Assembly (NCBI GenBank): GCA_000404785.1
Contig: ASNI01000061.1
Coordinates: 1-14,778, forward strand
Reading direction: 5' to 3'
Length of the DNA: 14,778 bases
Source: Cloacimonetes bacterium SCGC AAA252-N17
Lineage (GTDB): Bacteria > Cloacimonadota > Cloacimonadia > JGIOTU-2
This document shows, piece after piece, positions 1 to 6,734 of this stretch. Each line of letters opens with the position of its first letter. Within the stretch, counting starts at the first letter, position 1. The position numbers and the translations under genes are program-made. Below the pieces are notes generated by a model. That model made no database searches and was not told where the DNA came from. It was given only the letters and a program-made list of their open reading frames with translations.

Positions 1-38
1 CTCTCGCTCTTCATTCTTTAATCTCTTATACTTCTTCA
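1..38 (-). CDS. Possible IS30-like transposase, N-terminal fragment (runs off the left edge)
   Basis: On the minus strand an ATG at 38-36 opens a frame that stays open to the edge of the window and reads MKKYKRLKNEER plus one more residue. IS30-family transposases often begin with a similar pattern (a short basic start, then a Leu and an Glu-Glu-Arg before the helix-turn-helix), so that is my guess. An AAGGA ribosome-binding sequence lies upstream, in the loop of the hairpin at 39-82. Only about a dozen codons are visible, so the family call is weak and the frame could be chance. The rest of the gene, if real, lies to the left of the window. Confidence 0.3.
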
Positions 39-82
39 TTATTGCAACAAACTTATCCTTTTTTGTAAGTTTGTTGCAATAA
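39..82. repeat. 17-bp perfect inverted repeat (hairpin)
   Basis: Bases 39-55 are the exact reverse complement of 66-82, separated by a 10-base loop (56-65). No T-run follows the stem on either strand, so it is not an ordinary intrinsic terminator. On the minus strand the loop carries AAGGA and the stem ends one base before the ATG at 38. Folding would therefore put the start codon against the stem. It may be part of an insertion-sequence end that limits translation from outside promoters. Confidence 0.6.
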
Positions 83-143
83 AAACTTGAACCTAAGTAA
101 GTAAATATTTTGGGACATTAATTTATGGAAAAAATGAGTTAGC

Positions 144-557
144 ATGAGAAGATTAATTGTTCTATTCTCGATCATAGCAATTTTATTGCTATTCACAAAC
201 TGCACTAACAATCAAACCTCAAATTCCGACTATATCATTTCTCTCAAAGAAGCGGAAGAAATCCTATTAACTGAAGTCCTTCAAGACTCAGTACTGGGTG
301 GGATAAAAATTTATGAACTCACTGAACCTTTAAAAAGGTATACGACTATCAGAACTTGTGGTGAATATAGTCAATACACCGTAACTAAAAAGAGCTGGTT
401 CTTCTTTATTGATGATTATTTCTATGCTAATTGGGCACATCCTTGCAGATATGTTTTAATTAACTATTATCGTGATAAGGGAACCGGCTATCATATCATA
501 AATGAAAATTGGTTACCAAATTTCTTTGAAGATATGGTAGAAGTGGAGTTTAAATAA
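144..557 (+). CDS. Small predicted lipoprotein of unknown function
   Basis: This 137-residue protein begins with a basic pair and a hydrophobic stretch ending in Phe-Thr-Asn-Cys at residues 17-20. That reads as a type II signal peptide with a relaxed lipobox, so the mature protein would be tethered by Cys20 to the inner or outer membrane. The mature part is rich in Tyr, Asn and Trp and has two further cysteines (near residues 73 and 93) that could form a disulfide in the periplasm. I recognise no domain. No good ribosome-binding sequence precedes the ATG. The next gene begins 21 bases after the stop and also encodes an exported protein, so the two may be co-expressed. The start is supported by the signal peptide directly after it. 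Confidence 0.6.
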   Translation: MRRLIVLFSIIAILLLFTNCTNNQTSNSDYIISLKEAEEILLTEVLQDSVLGGIKIYELTEPLKRYTTIRTCGEYSQYTVTKKSWFFFIDDYFYANWAHPCRYVLINYYRDKGTGYHIINENWLPNFFEDMVEVEFK

Positions 558-565
558 CATTTGTA

Positions 566-573
566 AAAAGGAG
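566..573 (+). promoter_or_regulatory. Strong ribosome binding site for the 704-residue secreted protein
   Basis: AAAAGGAG ends five bases before the ATG at 579. This decides the start over an out-of-frame ATG at 575. Confidence 0.75.
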
Positions 574-578
574 TATGG

Positions 579-2693
579 ATGAAAAAGATTTTCAGTTGTT
601 TTGTTTTACTATTATTTTACTTATCTCTCAATGCTCAATCAACACTTCTTGTTGACCTAATCCATGGAGTTGATTCTCATATAGATGGAAATGGCAATGA
701 AAACAACATACCGTTTAGTATTTTATTTCAAGAATTCAATATCGATTATCTGGAGAAATCATCGATCGTTTTAGATGAGGAATTGGTAAACGAAATACAA
801 TCAGGAGACCAGCAATTAATTTATATTGTTAACCTTCCTCCCCAAAAAGATTTGAAATCTGTTAAAACTCTTTATGTGTTTGCAGAATGCATATCACCTT
901 CAAATTATGATTATTATCCAACAGGAGATCTTCTTAATCCTCAAGATGAAATCGTTGCTGAGATGTTTCAGGGATTGATTCATTATGATAATGTTTATGG
1001 AAACAATTGGCAGGTTGAAATTAATTTAGGGGGTGGTGATGAATATCAAATAATTATTGGTTATGGAGATGTACTTTTCAATAGCGATGAAGCAACAGGA
1101 CTTGTCGATTTGGAAAACTATGACTGTGCAATTCGTGTTGTTGATGAAACATATTTTGCAATAAAAGGTACACCCAATGAATATTCATATTATGATACCC
1201 TCGCCTTTGCAGAAGCTTTCGATGACAGTCTCGGTTTTCTCAATGTGTATCACCTGCAGGATGTTTTTTGGCTTAAACCGTTTGTGCATTGTTATGTTGA
1301 GGAGGACATTGACATAGATTTCGAGGTAAATATTCCCGGCAGTCCGACACTAGCTGAACCACACGATATAATGAATAAAGGAATTATTGGATGGAATAAT
1401 AAAAACACAAAAAAGAATGATAATAATGAGCTTCTCTATGAAGCTGCTTTCGATTCAAGAATGAATTTTTTGTATTGTATAATTCGGGAAAATGAAATAC
1501 AGGTTGAGAATCTCACATCGTATCCTCTTGATAATATCTTTTTATTTAAATATATTGATGAAAATACGTATCTGATGTCATGGATTGAAACCCTTGAAGG
1601 AAAAGATACTAATGAAATTCGTCTTTCAAAACAATACACAACTCAAGAGCTGAGAAGCTATCTCAAGAATAATTTTTATACTATTGCTCTTGAAAACAAT
1701 CTTACTGAGGAAGAGGCGGACCAAATTGTGAATGATTATATCTGGATTGAATCTCTTCTCAGAAGAGCGCGGGATTATCCTTCCGAATATTTCGGATTTT
1801 ATCATTTTAATGGAGAACTTTATGACAAATTGGTGCCATATACATGTGATCCAAAACCTGAAGTTGTACAAAGAAATGCCTGGGTTATGCTTTCCAATAT
1901 TAAGAATCGAGGAAGAGAACCAATTATAGAATTTCCACAGGAACAAATAAATGATCGTAGTATAAAAGAAGGATTTACTCTCCGGGAATACGGCGTTGCT
2001 GATGAACACTATACACGGACACTCTCCTCAAAAGACAATATTTTTAATGTAGAACTGGATGAATTCCTTGAAGGTGAGACATATGGATTTGAACCGTTAT
2101 TCTATGATAACACGCTTTCTGATTTACTCTCACAATATATTGACGAGTTATACTTAGGAAACGGGGAATACAGCTTTATAATCGATGATCCAGCCGAAAA
2201 CAGCATTCTCTATCTATACACAGAACCAAACAAGCCGACGGCAGTCCTCAGCTATGCTGGTATAAATGGAAAAGTAATATCTTTTGGTTCAGCGGGTTTC
2301 TTTGTCTATGAATACGGAACCGACTACGAGCAATTCATCAATAATTGTGCGAACTATCTTGTAGGAAATGAGATTATCGAGTATGGAATCGATGAACCGG
2401 ATATTAACTCTCAGCTTTCGACGCTTGAAAAAAATTATCCCAACCCTTCCCAACAACAGACAACGATCTCTTTTTCGATACCTCATAACAGCAAGGTGAC
2501 GATAACCGTGTATAATCTCAAAGGTCAAAAAGTGAGGACACTAACTAATGATAGATATAGTAGGGGAGAATATTCTATTGTCTGGAATGGATGTGATGAT
2601 GCTAGTATACTTGTAAGCCCGGGCGTCTATTTCTATAAGCTTGCATGCGATGGGGTAGTTCCAACAGTTGAAAAGTGTGTTATAATTTATTAG
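579..2693 (+). CDS. Large secreted protein with a type IX secretion-like C-terminal sorting domain
   Basis: The 704-residue product starts with a classical signal peptide (residues 1-20, ending Asn-Ala-Gln) and ends with an 89-residue domain (about 616-704). That domain opens with NYPNPSQQQTTISFSIP and continues with a YNLKGQKV segment and SPGVYFYKL. It is the Por secretion tail / FlgD-Ig-like fold used in the FCB group to send proteins through the type IX system or anchor them at the surface. The rest is less clear. The first mature segment (LLVDLIHGVDSHID followed by a filter-like alpha/beta pattern ending in IYIVNLPP) recalls the DUF4350 / glutamine-amidotransferase-like fold. Residues near 560-600 (GKVISFGSAGFF, then FINNCANYLVG) could be the second half of that fold. 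I see no catalytic Cys-His pair, so an enzyme role is not supported. Confidence 0.75.
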   Translation: MKKIFSCFVLLLFYLSLNAQSTLLVDLIHGVDSHIDGNGNENNIPFSILFQEFNIDYLEKSSIVLDEELVNEIQSGDQQLIYIVNLPPQKDLKSVKTLYVFAECISPSNYDYYPTGDLLNPQDEIVAEMFQGLIHYDNVYGNNWQVEINLGGGDEYQIIIGYGDVLFNSDEATGLVDLENYDCAIRVVDETYFAIKGTPNEYSYYDTLAFAEAFDDSLGFLNVYHLQDVFWLKPFVHCYVEEDIDIDFEVNIPGSPTLAEPHDIMNKGIIGWNNKNTKKNDNNELLYEAAFDSRMNFLYCIIRENEIQVENLTSYPLDNIFLFKYIDENTYLMSWIETLEGKDTNEIRLSKQYTTQELRSYLKNNFYTIALENNLTEEEADQIVNDYIWIESLLRRARDYPSEYFGFYHFNGELYDKLVPYTCDPKPEVVQRNAWVMLSNIKNRGREPIIEFPQEQINDRSIKEGFTLREYGVADEHYTRTLSSKDNIFNVELDEFLEGETYGFEPLFYDNTLSDLLSQYIDELYLGNGEYSFIIDDPAENSILYLYTEPNKPTAVLSYAGINGKVISFGSAGFFVYEYGTDYEQFINNCANYLVGNEIIEYGIDEPDINSQLSTLEKNYPNPSQQQTTISFSIPHNSKVTITVYNLKGQKVRTLTNDRYSRGEYSIVWNGCDDASILVSPGVYFYKLACDGVVPTVEKCVIIY

Positions 2694-2702
2694 ATAATTA
2701 AT

Positions 2703-3506
2703 ATGAAAACAATTTGCATTATATTAATAATATTCATCATTTCCCTTTATTCATCACTTCATGCAATCGACATCGATGGCAAGGGGATTACCTTCGGACT
2801 GAACTATACAAAGTTATGGGGTAATGTACAGGAAGGATCTGATTTTATTCCAGGATTCACTATTGGTGGTTTCGTGAATAAAAGGATCAACAATTGGCTG
2901 GTTATTCAACCCGAACTGCATCTGACCTCAAAAATTGTTTATAAAGACGGGAAAGAGAGACTGATACTCGACAATGATGCGGACGGTTTGTTTAATGAAG
3001 ATGAATATGATCTTATAGATAATGATGGGGACGGATTGATCGATGAAGACAGAAGCGAACTTGAATTCGAAGCGAATGGTCATTATCAATTATATTATCT
3101 GGAAATTCCGATTCTCTTTAAAATAATGTCTTTTATGAATCTTCCAAATAACACTAATTTTTTCTTCGGTCCTTCATTTGATTTTTTGCTGTGGGGAAAG
3201 TATACTGCTAAAGTAGATTGTTCTCATTTTACATATGATGATGTCACGGGTTGTTCGTTTTTTAATTTCGAAATTATCTGCGGATTAGAATATAATATCG
3301 GTAAATACTCATTGCAACTCCGATTGAATCAGGGTATTCTGGAATATAATTACAAATCTGCTGGGGAATTTTATATGGAATATATGGCTGAACATCACAT
3401 TGGATTCGAGCCCTGGAACGATGATGATTATCTTGATTATTGTAAATTCAAGAAAATCAGCGGGTATGATACATCAGTTACGGTGCTGTTGAGTATAAAT
3501 TTGTAG
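2703..3506 (+). CDS. Outer-membrane beta-barrel (PorT-like) protein with inserted calcium-loop repeats
   Basis: This 267-residue protein has a signal peptide (residues 1-21, cleavage after HA). Alternating polar/apolar strands follow, typical of small outer-membrane barrels of the PF13568 type: FGLNYTKLWG near the start, WLVIQPELHL at 65-74, YYLEIPILFKI at 121-131 and a terminal strand ending VLLSINL. Between the second and third strand segments (residues 90-117) lie two copies of an Asp-rich loop, DNDADGLFNEDE and DNDGDGLIDEDR, spaced 16 residues apart. These resemble the calcium-binding loops of thrombospondin type 3 or dockerin repeats and should face outward as an extracellular loop. It begins nine bases after the preceding stop with no clear ribosome binding site, so it may be translated by coupling. 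The barrel call is good; the ligand or partner is unknown. Confidence 0.7.
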   Translation: MKTICIILIIFIISLYSSLHAIDIDGKGITFGLNYTKLWGNVQEGSDFIPGFTIGGFVNKRINNWLVIQPELHLTSKIVYKDGKERLILDNDADGLFNEDEYDLIDNDGDGLIDEDRSELEFEANGHYQLYYLEIPILFKIMSFMNLPNNTNFFFGPSFDFLLWGKYTAKVDCSHFTYDDVTGCSFFNFEIICGLEYNIGKYSLQLRLNQGILEYNYKSAGEFYMEYMAEHHIGFEPWNDDDYLDYCKFKKISGYDTSVTVLLSINL

Positions 3507-3534
3507 CACACGAATCAGTACAAAAAAAATGTAA

Positions 3535-3540
3535 AAGGAG
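3535..3540 (+). promoter_or_regulatory. Ribosome binding site of the first cassette gene
   Basis: AAGGAG ends five bases before the ATG at 3546, fixing the start of an otherwise unrecognised gene. Confidence 0.75.
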
Positions 3541-3545
3541 TATTC

Positions 3546-4271
3546 ATGATTGAAAGATTAGAGGATTATTTAATTGGTTTTGCTCTTGGAATAAGATTTA
3601 GGGCAAATTTTTCTATAGAGGATCAACTTGGAAAAATTATTGATAAAATTCTATATTCAGAAAATTCATTTTTCAACCCACACGTTTTTCCACGAGTTAG
3701 GAATTTAGTAGGAAAAAAAATATTATTCAATGAAATCACTCAAGACAAGCTTCATTTGGACAATTCAAATATTATTCTTGAAATTAATTTTATCGACGAT
3801 TCTTCATTTGGGATATCAGACATGGACAACATTCTTAAGCAGTTCAACGAACAAATAATTAAAGGAATCATGAAAGATTTTACTATTAAAGAAATTAGTC
3901 GCATAGGTTATATTAAAAGATATTTATTTAATTTAAATTCTTTAGCAAAGTCTTTTGTAGATAAGACTATTGGCATGACACTTGAAGGTGTAAACGATAT
4001 TAATTTGAGCTTTTCTAAAAAAATACCTATGGCTGAAGCCCTAATAAAAAAGGACATTAACGATTTTGAAAATGTGATTTTTAACATTGTTAAAAAAGCT
4101 GACCTTAGTGAAATATTTATGTCGATTGATTTTCAACAATATTATGATCCTTTTTTACCATCTTATCAACAAATTTATTATGATAAATTTGTATCAAGTG
4201 CAGATATATTTAATAAAAAGAAATACCTCGATTGGCTAAATAGTAATTACATGGAGGGAATAAATGAATAG
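3546..4271 (+). CDS. Unrecognised soluble protein of an A/T-rich two-gene cassette
   Basis: This 241-residue protein has no signal peptide or membrane segment, so it should be cytoplasmic. I do not recognise it securely. It opens with an amphipathic stretch (FALGIRFRANFSIEDQLGKIID). Its middle has a beta-alpha pattern in which a long helix is followed by EISRIGYIKRYLF. That layout faintly recalls the TIGR04255 family of sporadically distributed proteins of about 250 residues, but this is a guess. The C-terminus is rich in Tyr, Lys and Asn. The DNA is visibly richer in A and T than the transketolase or rtcB genes, which hints at horizontal transfer. It has its own strong ribosome binding site, and its last eight bases overlap the next gene, so the two are almost certainly expressed together. 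Confidence 0.65.
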   Translation: MIERLEDYLIGFALGIRFRANFSIEDQLGKIIDKILYSENSFFNPHVFPRVRNLVGKKILFNEITQDKLHLDNSNIILEINFIDDSSFGISDMDNILKQFNEQIIKGIMKDFTIKEISRIGYIKRYLFNLNSLAKSFVDKTIGMTLEGVNDINLSFSKKIPMAEALIKKDINDFENVIFNIVKKADLSEIFMSIDFQQYYDPFLPSYQQIYYDKFVSSADIFNKKKYLDWLNSNYMEGINE

Positions 4272-4701
4272 AAAACATTCTCATACAGGGAAAAGTAAAA
4301 CACAAAAAACAAATTATAAAAGATACATTGATAAACTAGATTTGGAACCAACGTTAGACGATACAATTCAACTAAATGGTTCAGACCAATCAGGCGAAGA
4401 ATTATCTGAACCTACAATAAGAGTTAAGCGTAAAATTTCTACAGGGGATCAAATTAAAAACCATTTATCTTTATATTGGATTAATTGGGTAATTATTGGC
4501 GTAGGAATACTTCTAATATACTTATTTATAGAATCTAAAATTCATTTTAGTGGAATAGATAAAGACATAAATAATCACAACACTAGTATTTCGACGATTA
4601 ATCAATCAATTAAAGATATTGAAAATTGTAATCATAGACAAGATCTCGATATACAAAACAACAAATTGTGTATCGAGTTCTTAAAAAAAAATAATAAATA
4701 A
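4264..4701 (+). CDS. Single-pass membrane protein with a coiled-coil-like tail, partner of the preceding gene
   Basis: This 145-residue protein has a hydrophilic, Lys/Thr-rich N-terminal part (about 1-72), one membrane segment (about 74-95, LYWINWVIIGVGILLIYLFI) and a C-terminal part with Ile/Asn/Asp heptad-like spacing. The C-terminal part (SISTINQSIKDIENCNHRQDLD) suggests a short coiled coil. There is no signal peptide. The positive-inside rule favours a cytoplasmic N-terminus and an outer or periplasmic tail. The start overlaps the previous gene by eight bases and is preceded by GGAGGG at 4253-4258, five bases before the ATG. No family is recognised. The pairing of a soluble protein with a small membrane anchor is seen in several accessory systems, including defence modules, but nothing here proves such a role. 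Confidence 0.6.
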   Translation: MNRKHSHTGKSKTQKTNYKRYIDKLDLEPTLDDTIQLNGSDQSGEELSEPTIRVKRKISTGDQIKNHLSLYWINWVIIGVGILLIYLFIESKIHFSGIDKDINNHNTSISTINQSIKDIENCNHRQDLDIQNNKLCIEFLKKNNK

Positions 4702-4766
4702 TACTAAATTATTAATTCGATTCTTTTATTTTAAACAGATCGGATTTTTAAAAATAATCAAATTAT

Positions 4767-5711
4767 TTATAAATTTCTTAATAAATCCTCAATTTGCATA
4801 CAAATCTTTTCTGCAGAAAGCCCAAAAGCATCGAGCAATACATCCGGTTTCCCGGACTCGCCAAATCTATCATAAATTGCAAGCATTTTCAATTTCGCAG
4901 GATAATGTTCTGCAAGCACTTCGGCAATGGCAGAACCCAATCCGCCTGCCTGCAAGTGCTCTTCAACAGTCATGAGCTTCCCGAATTTCTTGGCATATTT
5001 TATAATACATTCTTTATCAATCGGCTTGATCGTGTGCATGTTTATAATAGTTGGATAAATATTTTTAAAATGTAGAAGTTTAACCGCTTTCATTAATTCG
5101 GCGCCGATCGTGCCTGCAAAGAAGATTGCACAATCATCACCTTCGGTAACTATCTGTGCTTTACCAATCTCAAAGTCCGAATCTTCATCAGTAAGTGCTG
5201 CGGTCGCTTCTCTTGCTAATCGGAGGTAGGCTGGTCCTTTTAATTCTGCAAGTTTCATAGTAGCTTTGTATGCCTGGAAATGATCACAGGGGACAACTAC
5301 CGTCATGTGGGGGAGAATTCTCATCAATGCAATATCCTCGATCGCTTGGTGGCTGCCCCCATCCGGCCCAACTGAAATACCTCCGTGAGAACCGACAACT
5401 TTTACATTGAGTTGTGAATAACAAACTGTATTCCGAAGCTGGTCAAACGCACGTCCACACACAAATACTCCATAGGTTGTCACAAATGGGATCTTGCCTT
5501 CTAAGCTTAGTCCTGCAGCAATATCAACCATATTCTGCTCTGCAATGCCCACATTGATGAATCGCTCCGGGAATTTCTCTGCAAACCAGTTGGTTCGCGT
5601 GGATGTTGAAAGATCGGCATCGAGCACAAGCACATTCGGATTTGTTTCTCCAAGTTTGAGCAGCGCATTTCCATATCCGTCTCGTATTGGTTTTATATCT
5701 TGTGTTTTCAT
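4767..5711 (-). CDS. Transketolase, C-terminal subunit (pyrimidine-binding and C-terminal domains)
   Basis: This is the 314-residue second half of a split transketolase. With the upstream subunit it moves two-carbon ketol units between sugar phosphates in the non-oxidative pentose phosphate pathway, in the cytoplasm. The pyrimidine-binding domain fills roughly residues 1-170. It includes the catalytic glutamate in GIAEQN (Glu58), the cofactor-side segment FVTTYGVFVCGRAFDQ, and GISVGPDGGSHQ (111-122). The C-terminal domain follows and includes the MHTIKPID segment. The length fits split transketolase subunits. Its ATG overlaps the stop of the upstream subunit as ATGA (5708-5711), and AAGGA at 5719-5723 lies inside the upstream gene. 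The 1-deoxyxylulose-5-phosphate synthase family is the main look-alike, but the split layout and motifs favour transketolase. Confidence 0.92.
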   Translation of the reverse strand: MKTQDIKPIRDGYGNALLKLGETNPNVLVLDADLSTSTRTNWFAEKFPERFINVGIAEQNMVDIAAGLSLEGKIPFVTTYGVFVCGRAFDQLRNTVCYSQLNVKVVGSHGGISVGPDGGSHQAIEDIALMRILPHMTVVVPCDHFQAYKATMKLAELKGPAYLRLAREATAALTDEDSDFEIGKAQIVTEGDDCAIFFAGTIGAELMKAVKLLHFKNIYPTIINMHTIKPIDKECIIKYAKKFGKLMTVEEHLQAGGLGSAIAEVLAEHYPAKLKMLAIYDRFGESGKPDVLLDAFGLSAEKICMQIEDLLRNL

Positions 5712-6544
5712 GCGTTAATCCTTGCTTTGATCTCTTTCAATGCCTGTTCCGTTTGCTCACGATCAGTGGCTTTTCCATGCCAACTGGCTTGATTTTCCAT
5801 AAAAGAAACACCTTTTCCCTTTACTGTTTTTGCGAGAATTACAGTAGGTTTATTTTTAGCAGAATGGAATTCTTCAAAGGCATGTAAAATATCCGGAATA
5901 TTATGACCATCAATAAGAATAGTATGCCAACCGAAGGCATCCCATTTTGCTTTCAACGGCTCAAGCGCCATAACTTTTTCCGTGTCTCCATCTATTTGTA
6001 AGCGGTTTCTGTCCACAATTGCACAAAGATTTTCCAGCTTTTTATGTGCTGCGAACATAGCAGCTTCCCATACTTGTCCTTCATCGAGCTCGCCATCTCC
6101 AAGCAAAGTAAATACTCGATATTTTTTCTTATCAATTTTTCCAGCCAATGCAATGCCCGAAGCAATAGAGAGTCCCTGTCCAAGCGATCCGGTTGAAACT
6201 TCAACTCCAGGAAGCATGAGGGATGCAGGATGTCCCTGCAATCTGGACTTGTATTTTCGAAGAGTTTTCAGTTCGCTTCTTTCAAAAAATCCAGCATGAG
6301 CAAGAAGTGCATAGAGCAGGGGAGCGGCATGACCTTTTGACAGAATAAATTTGTCTCTGTCTTTCCATTCTGGATTATTCGCGTCATAGTTCATTTCATT
6401 GAAAAAAAGCACAGCTCCAATATCTGCAGCGGAAAGCGAACCTCCGGGATGTCCCGAACCGGCTTCAGCTATCATTTTGATAATATCATACCGGATTTCC
6501 TCTACTTTTTTCTTTAGCTGATCAATCTGAATAATTTTTTCCAT
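5708..6544 (-). CDS. Transketolase, N-terminal subunit (thiamine diphosphate-binding domain)
   Basis: The 278-residue product is the first half of the split transketolase and carries the thiamine diphosphate and metal site. Visible motifs are GSGHPGGSLS (His32), SKGHAAPLLYA (His72), STGSLGQGLSIASG (117-130) and the GDG-to-Asn cofactor motif, from GDGELDEGQ at 149 to the DRN at 178-180. The KGKGVSFMEN segment near 243 is also typical of the family. AAGGAA at 6548-6553 sits close before the ATG and supports this start. It lies first in a two-gene minus-strand operon with the C-terminal subunit, and the ATGA overlap should keep the two subunits in equal amounts. The operon diverges from the gene at 6735 across a 190-base A/T-rich spacer. 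Confidence 0.93.
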   Translation of the reverse strand: MEKIIQIDQLKKKVEEIRYDIIKMIAEAGSGHPGGSLSAADIGAVLFFNEMNYDANNPEWKDRDKFILSKGHAAPLLYALLAHAGFFERSELKTLRKYKSRLQGHPASLMLPGVEVSTGSLGQGLSIASGIALAGKIDKKKYRVFTLLGDGELDEGQVWEAAMFAAHKKLENLCAIVDRNRLQIDGDTEKVMALEPLKAKWDAFGWHTILIDGHNIPDILHAFEEFHSAKNKPTVILAKTVKGKGVSFMENQASWHGKATDREQTEQALKEIKARINA

Positions 6545-6734
6545 AATTTCCTTGAAATGTTTACTTGTTTTATCACACTTCGATAAAATTAACGTTACAA
6601 AATTTGCAAGATTTTTTAGTTGCCCGTGAAATAAATCGTGTCAATAAAAAAAGTTATTAACTGCCATTATACATAAAATTTATCAGGTTTCTTGACAAAC
6701 ATATAATTTATATAATTAATTTTAAAAATTTATT
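6545..6734. promoter_or_regulatory. Divergent promoter region between the transketolase operon and the PDZ/C39-like gene
   Basis: This 190-base A/T-rich spacer separates two diverging genes, so it should hold both promoters. TTGACA lies on the plus strand at 6692-6697, with A/T-rich candidates for the second element downstream (TATAAT at 6711-6716 with a short 13-base gap, or ATTAAT at 6715-6720 with a 17-base gap). On the minus strand TTGACA lies at 6644-6639, with only a poor second element. Positions 6701-6734 contain no G or C at all. Exact start sites cannot be fixed by eye. Confidence 0.35.

Noticed and set aside
39..82. Integron attC site
   Set aside because: The stem is long and perfectly paired with no extrahelical bases, and the required core sites are not present.
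4752..4768. A/T-only hairpin between the converging cassette and transketolase genes
   Set aside because: A 7-bp stem of only A-T pairs with no G-C core, overlapping the stop of the minus-strand gene; too weak to call a terminator.
5494..6299. Plus-strand open frames opposite the transketolase genes
   Set aside because: They are shadows of two well-supported genes on the minus strand and have no family features of their own.
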